64,000 bases of DNA from Caulobacter sp048541825. GTDB taxonomy: Bacteria > Pseudomonadota > Alphaproteobacteria > Caulobacterales > Caulobacteraceae. The stretch spans positions 3,100,001-3,164,000 of the forward strand of contig NZ_CP183332.1 of NCBI RefSeq assembly GCF_048541825.1, given 5' to 3'. The position numbers and the translations under genes are program-made. Of the stretch, positions 8,720 to 17,775 are shown in pieces (within the stretch, counting starts at the first letter, position 1; every line of letters starts with the position of its first letter). The notes below the pieces were generated by a model, which ran no database searches, was not told the DNA's origin, and saw only the letters and a list, made by a program, of their open reading frames with translations.

Positions 8720-9059
8720 AAGAGCCCGTTCCGATAGTTTTGACAGCTCACCAGAGGTGATCCGCCTCGTGATGATGATGTCGGCGCCCTACCGCACCTT
8801 CGACAAGCTGCGACGCGTCGCCGAGGCGGCCGTGGTCGAGAACAAGCGGTCAGCTGGCCTGCTCGCCCTGATCCGACAGAGCCAAGAGGCCGTTACCAAC
8901 CGGCACACCAACCGGGACAAGCCCAAGGCGGCGCGATCGAACCAACCACCTGTGTGGGACCGGCTGAGCCCTTGCCCTCAACGCCCGCCCTGCGGCGCCG
9001 GCCGAGATTGTGTTTTCGACCCGTTGCAGGCATTGGATAGTCACGGCACAAGCGCGGTC
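8720..9059 (+). other. Gene-free stretch with a possible coding remnant
   Basis: No complete gene is visible. A frame in phase with the DUF1232 gene stays open from about 8720, and the piece at 8757-8892 reads like real protein (APYRTFDKLRRVAEAAVVEN, then LLALIRQSQEA). After that the translation becomes Pro/Arg/Cys-rich and unconvincing. It may be a leftover of a lost gene on the chromosomal side of the island boundary. Nothing else is recognised here. Confidence 0.3.
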
Positions 9060-9434
9060 ATGCTCACGCAGATCAAGTCATGGGCCAAAGGCTTGAAGCG
9101 GGATGTCGTCGCTCTGTGGATCGCAGCCCGTAGCCCACGCACACCGATGGCTGCGAAGCTGGTTGCAGGGGCCGTCGCGGCCTACGCTTTAAGCCCCATC
9201 GACCTGATACCTGATTTCATTCCCTTAATCGGCTACCTGGACGATCTGGTGATTGTTCCGCTTGGGATCGCGCTCGCGGTTCGATTGATCCCCCCCGTTC
9301 TGATGGCAGAGTTTCGGGCGGAAGCGCTTGCCGTAGCGAGACCGGTCAACCGGCTCATGGCCGTGGCGATAGTCGTCTTGTGGCTCGTTGTGTTTCTGAT
9401 CGCTTCGGTTTGGTACTGGCGGAAGGTCCGCTAA
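9060..9434 (+). CDS. YkvA/DUF1232 family membrane protein
   Basis: 124 residues from the ATG at 9060; the frame is open further upstream but only this part is conserved-looking. It carries the DUF1232 signature AYALSPIDLIPDFIPLIGYLDD, followed by two hydrophobic segments (VIVPLGIALAVRLIPPV and a long one near the C-terminus ending in WYWRKVR). DUF1232 proteins are small membrane proteins of unknown function. It is the last gene before the left island boundary at 9604 and appears to belong to the chromosome. Confidence 0.8.
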   Translation: MLTQIKSWAKGLKRDVVALWIAARSPRTPMAAKLVAGAVAAYALSPIDLIPDFIPLIGYLDDLVIVPLGIALAVRLIPPVLMAEFRAEALAVARPVNRLMAVAIVVLWLVVFLIASVWYWRKVR

Positions 9435-9603
9435 CCACTCTTCTCAAAAGTTTGGAAGGTCCGCCCGCGGCGTGCAAACCCGTCAGAGCCCCGCGCACCT
9501 GGCGGCGCGCTCGGTGAGGTCAAGGAAGGCGAACACCCCTGCCCTTGCGACGGTCGTCGGCTGCCCCAGGGCAGAGCCGAAAAGCCCTAACGATCTCAAT
9601 GGG

Positions 9604-9658
9604 AAGAAAATGGCGCGCCCGGAACGATTCGAACGTCCGACCCTCAGATTCGTAGTCT
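9604..9658. repeat. attL: 55-bp copy of the tRNA-Arg 3' part
   Basis: This 55-bp stretch is identical to 52484-52538, in the same orientation. It covers the 3' part of the tRNA-Arg(ACG) gene up to the anticodon stem, plus a few bases past CCA. After 9658 the sequence diverges (TGAAACAAG here, GATGCTCTA in the real tRNA), so the 5' half is missing and this copy is not a working tRNA. It is the distal attachment site left by tRNA-targeted integration. Confidence 0.93.
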
Positions 9659-9699
9659 TGAAACAAGTTATTATATTTCAATAGCTTAGAATTCCCGAT

Positions 9700-9748
9700 C
9701 TGTAACCACAATGCATAGCGGCTCCGCTGGAAGCTCACGGGTTACAGG
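9700..9748. promoter_or_regulatory. CTGTAAC sites at the left island end
   Basis: CTGTAACC at 9700-9707 and its inverted partner GGGTTACAGG at 9739-9748 form an inverted pair about 40-90 nt inside attL. The same CTGTAAC word occurs three times at the right end (52412-52441), and one of those copies extends to CCTGTAACCC, the exact reverse complement of the 9739 site. Such shared sites on both arms fit integrase arm-type or excisionase binding sites (inference). Confidence 0.45.
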
Positions 9749-9934
9749 TGGAGAGCAACCAGGATCAGCCTCGAACCGGGGCCTGATGAAACCACGCCAT
9801 CCGATGACCCTATCAACACGCATGAGAGCGACCCCAAGCTCGGAGGGCGTGATGAATTTGTTTAACTTCAACAACGGTTCAGGAAGGCGGAACCGCAATC
9901 CTTCGGCCCGCCCCTACTGACGCATCAAAAGCGG
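9749..9934. other. Left-end gap without a recognised gene
   Basis: Between the arm-type sites and the beta-propeller gene no gene is supported. A 70-residue minus-strand frame (9686-9898) exists but has no recognisable motif. With the att region the gene-free span is 9435-9934. Confidence 0.4.
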
Positions 9935-10741
9935 CTACTGCGGAAGCGGGACACGCATAGCGAGGATCTCTCGGGTTCGCCGCGTGATCCCGTAGAGAAT
10001 TCCCGGCTGGCTCTCGTCCCAATCAATAGCCTGGCCCTCGGCCTCCATGCCCAGGGTGGCGAGATGGTCGAGCACGCCGCCGCCCTTGGGCAGTTGCATG
10101 ACATACAGCTCTGGCAAATCGTGGCCGCTCAGATAGAGCCTGCCATCCGGCCCCCAGCCACCGCCCGAAACACTCATCGGCGCGATGCGCCCCAGCACGG
10201 TGGCCGGCAGGCCCCAGGCCTCAACCCGACGCCACTGATTGTCGAACTTCACCAGGGTGGTGTGCCGGTGGTCGCGCGGGGTCTCGCCGCCCTTGCCATC
10301 ATAGTTGGCGAACATCGCCCACCAGAAGCCGTCGTGCCGGTCAATCCAGGTGACTGAGCCCGTTCCCAGCCCCAGCGAGATGCTGCGCTTGTGCGCCAGG
10401 CTCATGGGATCGAACACCTCGACCGTGCTGACGTGTGGCGTGGCGGGGAAGTTGGAGCTAGCGCAGACCAACTCCCTGGCAATCACCGCGCAGGAGTTGA
10501 TGTGCGGAAAGCGCGCCTTCTCGCCAACCCACTCCGCGCGCTTTTCGCCGGTGTTCTTGTCAAAACGGATGAGCCTGAAGTTGCTGACCGAATAGAGGTC
10601 TTTAGGGCCGGCGGCGGCGCCCTGGCTGGCAGACCCCTCATAGCGACGGACCGTCTCGGCCTTGAGAGCCGGCGCGACAACCGGCAAGGGAAGTGCTTCG
10701 GACGCCTGAAGCGCTAGGACCGCAAAAAGCTGCAGGATCAT
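9935..10741 (-). CDS. Exported protein, probable beta-propeller fold, function unknown
   Basis: 268 residues from the ATG at 10741. The start MILQLFAVLALQASEALPLP looks like a signal peptide. The body has repeated short blocks typical of propeller blades: LYSVSNFRLIRFDKNTGE, STVEVFDPMSL, HTTLVKFDNQW, GGWGPDGRLYLSG and QPGILYGITRR. No catalytic motif was recognised. It is the first island gene at the left end. A 65-residue open frame ending 24 nt upstream could be a remnant of an operon partner. Other readings, such as a lactonase-like or YncE-like protein, are possible but unsupported. Confidence 0.65.
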   Translation of the reverse strand: MILQLFAVLALQASEALPLPVVAPALKAETVRRYEGSASQGAAAGPKDLYSVSNFRLIRFDKNTGEKRAEWVGEKARFPHINSCAVIARELVCASSNFPATPHVSTVEVFDPMSLAHKRSISLGLGTGSVTWIDRHDGFWWAMFANYDGKGGETPRDHRHTTLVKFDNQWRRVEAWGLPATVLGRIAPMSVSGGGWGPDGRLYLSGHDLPELYVMQLPKGGGVLDHLATLGMEAEGQAIDWDESQPGILYGITRRTREILAMRVPLPQ

Positions 10742-10764
10742 CGGCTTTTTTCTCCGTCCGGGCC

Positions 10765-10962
10765 CTAGAAGTTCAACGCAGCGCCAGGCCAGAAAATGAG
10801 GCCGTAGTTGGCCCATTCCTGCAGGTTGGCGCGTTCTGGCCCAGTCACGTCCTGGCGACCGGTCTTGAACACTATCGCCCCTCTGACGTCCGAGAGGCGC
10901 TTAAGCCCGGCGAGTGACAGGCATGTTACAGGTGGGCGTCGCACCTTTGCCCCCCGTGGCAA
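10765..10962 (-). pseudogene. Possible C-terminal gene fragment
   Basis: A minus-strand frame open from a TTG at 10962 to the TAG at 10765 encodes a tail that reads like genuine protein: RGAIVFKTGRQDVTGPE, then NLQEWANYGLIFWPG and a terminal Phe. No start signal is convincing and no family was recognised. Its position 24 nt before the beta-propeller gene suggests a truncated operon partner. It could also be chance. Confidence 0.25.
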
Positions 10963-11182
10963 ACATGTCCGCGCGTCGCCGGAAATTTCCTCAGAGTCTG
11001 GCCGACTCGGCCCGGGCGTAGAAATAAAACCTTCGCGTACGATTCATTTCACCGTCGCCGACTCAGTGGAGACAGGAGGCGCCGGGAAGAAGATCAGTAC
11101 ACATCCGGCTGCGTCTGAACTACGCGCCGTCTTGACGACGATAACGTCATTCAAAGCGGCCCGCATGTCTGGGAGCGGCGAA

Positions 11183-12292
11183 ATGATGACTTTGGCGACT
11201 TTACCCCTAGTTCCCGCCCTGGCGGCCCTGGCCCTCAATGGAAGCGATCTCGGCGCCTCGTCCGGCGGCAGCGCGGCCGCTCCGCCCGGCGGGACCCGCA
11301 GCACCGAGATAAGCGTGCTCACCTACAATGTCCGTGGCCTGCCCTGGCCGCTGGCCAAGGGTCGCGCCAAGGCCCTGAGGGCGATCGGGGCTGAACTGGC
11401 GACGATGCGGCGCGAGGGCCAGCAGCCCGACGTGGTGCTGATCCAGGAAGGCTTTCGTGGCGAGGTCAGCGACCTGGTCGAGGCCAGCGGCTATAGCTAC
11501 TGGGCGCGCGGGCCCAGCCGGTTCGACCGGGCCTCAAGGGCCCGGGCGGAGAACGGGCGGCGCTACGCCTCGGTGCGCTATCCGTCGTTCGGCGAGGGCT
11601 GGGGCAAGTTCACGGGCGCCGGCCTGCACGTGCTGAGCGACGCGCCGATCACGGATGTCGAGGACATGCCCTACAGCTACTGCGCCGGACTCGACTGTTT
11701 GGCCAACAAGGGGGTGATGATGGTCCGCCTGGCGCTTCCCGGCGCGCCCAGCCAGATCGACATCGTCAATACCCACCTCAATTCGCGGCGCGCCGCCAAG
11801 GTGCCGATCGCCCGGTCATTGCAGGCGCACAATCTGCAGACCGAGGAGCTGATGACCTTCATCAACGCCCATCGCGACGTTGATCGGCCGCTGCTGGTCG
11901 GCGGCGACTTCAATGTCCGCAACGCCCCCGACCGCTACGACTATCGATCGGCTGAGCGGCCGTATCAGGTGGTCAGCGAATTCTGCAACCGCGCCGCCAG
12001 TCCCTGCGAAGGCCAGGCCGTGGATCATCCGGCCGCTCGGCCCTGGCTGCGCTCCCAGGACCTGCAGGCCTTTGCCAGCGCCGGGCCGGTGACCGTGCGG
12101 CCGGTCCGGATCGAGACACTGTTCGGCGCTTCCAAGGCGGGGCCGCAGCTATCGGATCACGACGGCTATCTGGTGCGCTATCGGCTCAGCTGGGATCATG
12201 CCGTTGTGGCCACCGCGTCCCCGCGGCCGCCGCTCGAGTTGCGGCCCCAGCTGCGCGGTGGCCTTGGCGTCAAAGTCATCTGGCGGCGGTAA
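11183..12292 (+). CDS. Exported endonuclease/exonuclease/phosphatase (EEP) fold enzyme
   Basis: 369 residues from the ATG at 11183 (GGGAG ribosome site at 11171). The N-terminus (MMTLATLPLVPALAALALN) is a likely signal peptide. EEP motifs follow in order: LTYNVRGLPWPL, a metal-binding Glu in VVLIQEGF, IVNTHLNSRR, VGGDFNVRNAPD and the final LSDHDGYLV histidine. The family includes nucleases, sphingomyelinases and phosphodiesterases; secretion suggests it acts on extracellular phosphodiesters. It is convergent with a PHP-domain enzyme, and both sit beside a TonB receptor locus, suggesting nutrient scavenging (inference). About 440 nt upstream hold no recognised intact gene. Confidence 0.82.
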   Translation: MMTLATLPLVPALAALALNGSDLGASSGGSAAAPPGGTRSTEISVLTYNVRGLPWPLAKGRAKALRAIGAELATMRREGQQPDVVLIQEGFRGEVSDLVEASGYSYWARGPSRFDRASRARAENGRRYASVRYPSFGEGWGKFTGAGLHVLSDAPITDVEDMPYSYCAGLDCLANKGVMMVRLALPGAPSQIDIVNTHLNSRRAAKVPIARSLQAHNLQTEELMTFINAHRDVDRPLLVGGDFNVRNAPDRYDYRSAERPYQVVSEFCNRAASPCEGQAVDHPAARPWLRSQDLQAFASAGPVTVRPVRIETLFGASKAGPQLSDHDGYLVRYRLSWDHAVVATASPRPPLELRPQLRGGLGVKVIWRR

Positions 12293-12402
12293 GCGGACCT
12301 GGGAAAACAAACTGGCGGCTCCAAAACAGTCGCCTGATGCTTCAGGGCGGATCTCCCGCCTTGGGTCCTCTACACAGTCCGGGTTGCACTTCCCGCGGAC
12401 CG

Positions 12403-13872
12403 CTACTTGCTCGTCAGCTTCAAGTAGATCGGATTTCCGATCAACAGCAGCCGGCCGCTGCTATCGCGCAGATTGACGCGCACCCAAGAGGCGCGATCAT
12501 CGAGCTTAATCGAGAAAACACCGGGCTGTTCGAAGCGCACGGCGTCAACCACGCCGTCACGCACGACCTCCAGGCCAGCAAGATCTGCGCCCAATGCCGT
12601 CACCGCGAACCGGACCACCTCGCCGCGCTTGACCGCGAGGACGCCACCCATGACGGCCTCGCCCGCAGAGGCGCGAGCCGAAAGATCAAGTACCCGGTCG
12701 CGCGTTCCGTCGAGATCGATGAACACCCGGCCGGCCTTGAGCCCGGCCAGAAGCCCCGGCGTGGAGAGCTCTTCAGCGTACACCACGGTCGTCGGCCGCC
12801 CGACCGCCGAGGCGATGTCGCGCGCCAGGCCGGCGTCATGATTGTCGCTGCCGCCGATCGCGGTGATCCGATGGCCGGCGTTCAACTTCGCCTCCCAGAA
12901 GGCCACGCCCGACAGCGGCCCCTCCGCCCCGCCCTGGGCGCGCTCGGAGCCGCCATTGGCCACCTCGATCGCCTGAACCTTGTCATAGTCGGTATTGGCC
13001 GCCGTCCAGCCACAGCCCATGCAGATCTCGCCGGAGGGCGAGCTGGGATGGTTGATGGAGAACAGACCGCCGGCGGCGTCGACAAGGCTTTGCAGGGTGC
13101 GGACATTTGGCAGGGCGCGATCGCCCAGGCGGAAGTCGATAAAGGCGGTCGGGCCAAACACATTGGCGTGGCCCTGGAAGGTGGTCACTTCGCGCCCCGG
13201 GATCAGCAGCAACCTGTCGAAGGCGGGCTGCAGTTCCGCCATCGCCTCGAAATGGCTGGTGGTGTTGTGGTCGGTGATGGCGATGAAATCCAGGCCCCTG
13301 GCCGACGCCGCCTCGGCGGTGCGATAGACCGGACAGGGCGCGCGGGCCCCGGACTGGGTCTGGCAGGAACCATCGCTGTGGCCGGTATGGGCATGCAGGT
13401 CGCCGCGATACCAGCCGGCTGCGGCCTTCAACGGCGCCTGGGTCAGGCCGGGCGCGCCGATCGTCCGCTCCAGGAAGATCCTGGCCTCATAGGACGCAAC
13501 GGTCGCGGCGCGGGTATTGGGCACGCCCAGCAGCAGGGTCCAGCGCCCGGCCGGCAGGGGCCCGGGAAGGTAGCTCATGGTCGCGTCCTCGACCGCCACG
13601 GTGAAGCTGCGCTTGTTGCCGCCGCTCCAGCCCCGGAAACGCTCAGGATCCATCAGGCCCAGATCAATGACCGTTCGCTGGTCCTTGCCGGTATGGTCGA
13701 AGGCCACGGTCAACCGCGTCACGCCGGCCGGCACGTCAAAGGTCACCGGCTTGTAGGTCTGGTGGTCCGCGCCGACGATCTGGCCGGTCAGCACCAGGTC
13801 CGGCGCCTTTTCGCGCGCCCAGGTCGGCGTCGCCAGGCCAAGAACGAACAGCGCGAGCAGGCAGCGGATCAT
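12403..13872 (-). CDS. Exported PHP-domain metallohydrolase (CehA/McbA-like)
   Basis: 489 residues. Residues 1-19 form a signal peptide (MIRCLLALFVLGLATPTWA). A beta-rich domain follows (about 25-135), then the PHP domain beginning with WYRGDLHAHTGHSDG (H160, H162), IAITDHNTTSHFE, PGREVTTFQGHANVFG, FSINHPS and GGSDNHDAG. These His/Asp residues build the metal centre. The closest characterised group is CehA/McbA, known for hydrolysing carbaryl and other esters; phosphoesterase activity is also common in PHP enzymes. It lies 74 nt after the TonB receptor on the same strand, so it could be co-transcribed and act on the imported ligand. Confidence 0.82.
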   Translation of the reverse strand: MIRCLLALFVLGLATPTWAREKAPDLVLTGQIVGADHQTYKPVTFDVPAGVTRLTVAFDHTGKDQRTVIDLGLMDPERFRGWSGGNKRSFTVAVEDATMSYLPGPLPAGRWTLLLGVPNTRAATVASYEARIFLERTIGAPGLTQAPLKAAAGWYRGDLHAHTGHSDGSCQTQSGARAPCPVYRTAEAASARGLDFIAITDHNTTSHFEAMAELQPAFDRLLLIPGREVTTFQGHANVFGPTAFIDFRLGDRALPNVRTLQSLVDAAGGLFSINHPSSPSGEICMGCGWTAANTDYDKVQAIEVANGGSERAQGGAEGPLSGVAFWEAKLNAGHRITAIGGSDNHDAGLARDIASAVGRPTTVVYAEELSTPGLLAGLKAGRVFIDLDGTRDRVLDLSARASAGEAVMGGVLAVKRGEVVRFAVTALGADLAGLEVVRDGVVDAVRFEQPGVFSIKLDDRASWVRVNLRDSSGRLLLIGNPIYLKLTSK

Positions 13873-13946
13873 GTCGATCTTCCAACGAAAAGTTGGGCGG
13901 CCGGGGGGAACCGGCCGCCCAGAGTCGAGGGGGATAGGAAAGCGGA

Positions 13947-16751
13947 CTAGAAGCGGTACATCACCGCCGCGCGGAACGAGCGGCCGAACTCAGGACGACC
14001 GATGCCATAGACGGCGCCGGCCTCGGTGCTGATGATCTGGCCAGCGCGGGGATTGCCCTCGGTCAGACCGATCTCGTCGGTGAGGTTGTTGCCATAGGCA
14101 TAGAGGGCCAGCTTGTCGGTGACATTGAACCGCACAGTAGCGCCCACCAGGGTATAGGCGGGCAGCTTCAGGGTGTTGGCGGCGTCGGAATAGCGATCAC
14201 CGTAACGCTCGACGCTGCTTTCCAGCCGCAGGCGGCCATCCAGCAGGGTAAGGCCGGGCGTCAGGCGGAACGAGGTCTTTGGCACGCGGATCAGCTGATT
14301 GCCGGTAAAGTCGCGCGTGCGGCTGGCCGTGGCGGCCGGCGGCTTGACCTGGCAGGTGACGTCGGCCGCCGAGATCGAGCAAGCTTCCTCGAACTTGTAG
14401 TCGCCAAATTTCGGGTTCTGGATCGTGGCGCTGAAGCCCAGGTCGAACCAGCGGGTCGGGCGCAGGGTCCCTTCCAGCTCCAGGCCCAGGGTCTGGGTGT
14501 CGGTGATGCTGGCTTGCTGCACATAGGCGCCGGAGGTCGGATTGAACACCAGGCTGCCGAAGCCCAGGTTGTCATAGGTGGTCTGGAATACCGTGGCGTA
14601 GAGATCGGACTTGGGCATGGACCACTTATATCCGGCCTCCATCAGGTCCATGGTCTGCACGGTCGGGGCGGCGTTGAGGGCGTTGGTGATGAAATCGCCC
14701 AGCGACGGCAGGCGGAAGGCCGAGGTGTAGCGCGCGAACACGCCCATCTGCGGGGTGATCCTATAGTCGGCGCCCAGGGTCCAGCCGACGTGATCGAACT
14801 TGCGGTCGAGGCGATCATAGATGCCCGACCCGGACAGGACAGTGTCGTCGGCCGGGGCCGGTGAGAGGCCCAGATTAATTGTCTTGCTGCGCTCGCTGCG
14901 GCCAGCGAACTCGATCTGCTCCCAGCGCACCCCGGCGTCGATGCGCAGGGACGGCGTGAGGCTCCATTCATCCGTCAGATAGACGGCGGTGGTATTAGCC
15001 TTGCCGTCGCCATTGGCGAACTCGGCGCCGTAGCGCGAGACGCCGTTCTCGGTGAGGCTGGAAAGGATCTGACCTGCGCCATTGACGGCCACGAGGTCGA
15101 GGCGACGAGCGTTGCTGCGCACGTCGAGCAGGGTGTTGGCCGAATAGCGATTGAAGGCTTCTTCGACATGGGCGGCATAGACGCCCAGGGCGACGTCGTG
15201 GGTCTGACCGCCGACTTCGAACTTGTGCAGCAAGCGGGCGTCATTGATCAGCTCGTCCAGCGGCACCGAAACGTAACGCAGCGAACCGTCGAGAACCAGG
15301 CCGTTGCCGTTCTGGCCGGCGCCCGTGGTCTGGAAGATCTCGGTCGGCGAGGTGGCATAGCGCAGCTGCACGTCTGTGGCGCCCGGCGTGAGCGCCAGCA
15401 GCAGGGGGCGATACTGGGCGATGCGAGACGCGCCGGTCACCGGAGTGTTGGGGAACAGGCCGATGCGCTTGGATTCCGAGGTACGGTAACGCAGCGTGTT
15501 CTGGAAGTTCCAGCCGTCGAACAGCTCGTAGTTCAGGGTGGCGGTGGCCTGGGTCAGCTTGACCTCGGTGCCCCGCGTCAGGTCCCAGCTAAACGGACCC
15601 TTGGGGCCGCGCAAGGTCAGCTGGGCGGTTTCCGGACCGGCCAGGGTGCCCTTCAGGGCGTCGAAGCCGGGGGTGTCGCCCGGCTCGCCGGCGGCGTTGA
15701 ACTTGATCGGCACGCCGGCGAACAGGATGACGTTGTCGTCCAGGTGCTTGATGTTGACCTCGATGCTACCGCGCTCGAAGTCGCGACCGGCCGAGACGCG
15801 CCACTGATAGCCTTTGTTGGCCGTGAAGCCCGGATCGCGGATGCCGTCATCCTCGCGCCAGAAACCGCCTGCCCCGACGCGCCACTCGCCGATCGGGCCG
15901 CCATACCAGAGGTCGACGCGCTTGAGGCCGTAGTCGCTGAGCTGAAGCTTCGCGATGCCTTCGGGCGTGTCGCCGCCCTTGCGGGTGATGAAGTTGACCG
16001 TACCGCCGGGCGCATAGGAGGCGAAGATCGACGAGGGACCACCGCGCACCACTTCGATGCGCTCAATGGTTTCATCCAGGCGGAAGGACTGGTCGGCGTT
16101 CAGGTAGCCCAGGCCGCCGTCATGCTGGATCGGCGCGCCGTCCTCCTGCAGGGCGATGGCCGAAAAGCCTTCCTGCGGGATGCCGCGGGCGCGGATATTG
16201 GCGCTGGCCTCGCCGCCGGAGGCCTCGACCCAGAAGCCGGGCACAGACTTCAGCGCATCGGCCACGCCCATCGGCGCGCGCATACGCAGGCTCTCTTCGC
16301 TCATGCTGGTGACCGCGTAGCTGGTGGCCTGGCGCGTGCGGGCGTCAGAGCCGGCCCGCGAAGTGACGATCACCTGCTCGACCACATCAGCGGCGGCCGC
16401 GTTGGCGGCCAAAGGGCCAGCCGCCCGTTCGCGCAGGGTGATGACCTGAGCATTGGCCGAGGCGATCTCCAGATCGGCGCCCTCGATCAACTTGCGCAGG
16501 GCCTCTTCGCGGCCAAACGCGCCCTTCAGGCCGTCGGTGCGGTGACGGGCGGCGACGTCATAGGGGAACATCAGCTGCACGCCGGCCTGGCGCGAGAATG
16601 CGTTCAGCGCCGCCGCCGTGTCGCCGGCCGGAATGTCGAATGCGACGCGCGCGGCCGCCTGGGCCTGGGCGGCGAGGGGGACCGCGGAAACAATGGCCGT
16701 GGTGGCCAGCAACAAGCACGCGCCCATGCGCGGCGCCCAGGTCTTGATCAT
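13947..16751 (-). CDS. TonB-dependent receptor with N-terminal STN signalling domain
   Basis: 934 residues from the ATG at 16751 (AGGGGCAA ribosome site). It has a signal peptide ending in AAQAQA, then an STN (secretin/TonB N-terminal) domain at about residues 36-105, a plug domain (ALKSVPGFWVEASGG, IRARGIPQEGF) and a long 22-strand-type barrel. It ends in AVMYRF with the terminal Phe of outer-membrane proteins. The STN domain and the adjacent fecR-fecI genes mark a transducing receptor that signals ligand binding to an ECF sigma factor. The ligand is unknown; siderophore or phosphoester uptake are both plausible. Confidence 0.93.
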   Translation of the reverse strand: MIKTWAPRMGACLLLATTAIVSAVPLAAQAQAAARVAFDIPAGDTAAALNAFSRQAGVQLMFPYDVAARHRTDGLKGAFGREEALRKLIEGADLEIASANAQVITLRERAAGPLAANAAAADVVEQVIVTSRAGSDARTRQATSYAVTSMSEESLRMRAPMGVADALKSVPGFWVEASGGEASANIRARGIPQEGFSAIALQEDGAPIQHDGGLGYLNADQSFRLDETIERIEVVRGGPSSIFASYAPGGTVNFITRKGGDTPEGIAKLQLSDYGLKRVDLWYGGPIGEWRVGAGGFWREDDGIRDPGFTANKGYQWRVSAGRDFERGSIEVNIKHLDDNVILFAGVPIKFNAAGEPGDTPGFDALKGTLAGPETAQLTLRGPKGPFSWDLTRGTEVKLTQATATLNYELFDGWNFQNTLRYRTSESKRIGLFPNTPVTGASRIAQYRPLLLALTPGATDVQLRYATSPTEIFQTTGAGQNGNGLVLDGSLRYVSVPLDELINDARLLHKFEVGGQTHDVALGVYAAHVEEAFNRYSANTLLDVRSNARRLDLVAVNGAGQILSSLTENGVSRYGAEFANGDGKANTTAVYLTDEWSLTPSLRIDAGVRWEQIEFAGRSERSKTINLGLSPAPADDTVLSGSGIYDRLDRKFDHVGWTLGADYRITPQMGVFARYTSAFRLPSLGDFITNALNAAPTVQTMDLMEAGYKWSMPKSDLYATVFQTTYDNLGFGSLVFNPTSGAYVQQASITDTQTLGLELEGTLRPTRWFDLGFSATIQNPKFGDYKFEEACSISAADVTCQVKPPAATASRTRDFTGNQLIRVPKTSFRLTPGLTLLDGRLRLESSVERYGDRYSDAANTLKLPAYTLVGATVRFNVTDKLALYAYGNNLTDEIGLTEGNPRAGQIISTEAGAVYGIGRPEFGRSFRAAVMYRF

Positions 16752-16824
16752 CGGATTGCCCCTGCTTCGTTGATCGCCGTGATCGGCGTCTCGCACCGGA
16801 AGACGGGGAAGGCGGGGAAAACCC

Positions 16825-17775
16825 CTATCGAGATTTAAGAAGAATTCGCGACGACCCGTCGTCAATGATCCGTAGGCCGAAGGTCGTGCGCAAGGCCTGC
16901 AGAAAGCTGTCGGGGTCCCCGGTCAGGAACCGGCCGCCCAGCCGCAGATTGGCCGCTTGCGCGTCGTCGATGACCAGCTTGCGGGTCAGGTAGCGGTTGT
17001 ATTCCGCGACCGCGACCGACAGCGCCTGGCCCTCGAAGACGATCTCGCCCCGCCGCCAAGCCTGCGCGTTCTGGACCTGATCTTCCGGCGCGTCGACGAC
17101 CGCGATCTTGCTGTCGCTGACTTCCAGCACCCGGCGGGCGTCGTCGGGACCGGCCACGCCCGCCTCGGCGGTGGCGGACGCCGTTTCGATCACCGCCCGC
17201 CCGGCCAGGACCACCAGATCCAGCCCCGCCGGGCGCAGGCGGGCGTTGAACTGCCCTGCCGCCAACCGCGCCAGGCCCTGGGCGGTGACCAGCTCAAACG
17301 GACGCAGGCTGTCCCTGGCGATGGTCAGGGCCGCCTCGCCGCGCGCCAGCCACAGCCGGCGGCGCTGTCGGTCGAAACGCCAGAAGACCTCGGTGTCGGT
17401 GTTCAGTTCGATCGAGCTGCCATCGGGCAAGGCCAGGGTGCGGCGCTCGCCGATCCCGGTCGCCGCGCGGTCGCGCAGCAGCACGTCGCGGCCAAGATAG
17501 GCGCCGCCCACCAGGCTAGCCGCCAGGGCCGCGCCGCCGCCGGTCAGCCAGGCGCGACGATTGATCGCCGGCGGGGGCCGCGCCGCGTCGGCTCGCAACG
17601 CATCCAGCCGGCTCCAGGCGCTTGCTACCTCTGCGAAGGCCGCCGCGCGGCGCGGATCGGCGTCACGCCAGGCGTCCAGCTCACGTTCGGTCGTCCGGCC
17701 AGCGTCCAGTCGCGCCAGCCATTGCGAAGCCTGGGCGATCAGTGCGTCTCTGTCTTGATCGCCCGTCTTGGCCAT
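16825..17775 (-). CDS. fecR: FecR-family anti-sigma/signal transducer
   Basis: 316 residues with the family layout: a cytoplasmic DUF4880-type N-terminus (ASQWLARLDAG, then DAWRDADPRRAAAFAEVASAW), one membrane segment near residues 77-95 and a periplasmic FecR domain (LPDGSSIELNTDTEV, GEAALTIARDS, FELVTAQGLARLAAGQFNAR). It relays the receptor signal to FecI. It overlaps the sigma factor gene by 37 nt and lies 73 nt before the TonB receptor, which fits the classical FecI-FecR-receptor order. Confidence 0.93.
   Translation of the reverse strand: MAKTGDQDRDALIAQASQWLARLDAGRTTERELDAWRDADPRRAAAFAEVASAWSRLDALRADAARPPPAINRRAWLTGGGAALAASLVGGAYLGRDVLLRDRAATGIGERRTLALPDGSSIELNTDTEVFWRFDRQRRRLWLARGEAALTIARDSLRPFELVTAQGLARLAAGQFNARLRPAGLDLVVLAGRAVIETASATAEAGVAGPDDARRVLEVSDSKIAVVDAPEDQVQNAQAWRRGEIVFEGQALSVAVAEYNRYLTRKLVIDDAQAANLRLGGRFLTGDPDSFLQALRTTFGLRIIDDGSSRILLKSR

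Noticed and set aside
9604..9658. A second tRNA-Arg gene at the left end
   Set aside because: Only the 3' part matches; the 5' acceptor strand and D arm are absent after 9658, so it cannot fold.
12337..13950. A 537-codon plus-strand open frame opposite the PHP enzyme
   Set aside because: The minus-strand PHP gene has a signal peptide and metal motifs; the plus frame has none.
15168..16838. A 556-codon plus-strand open frame opposite the TonB receptor
   Set aside because: The minus strand encodes a full receptor with signal peptide and terminal Phe. The plus translation has no motifs and is Gly/Ala/Arg-rich.
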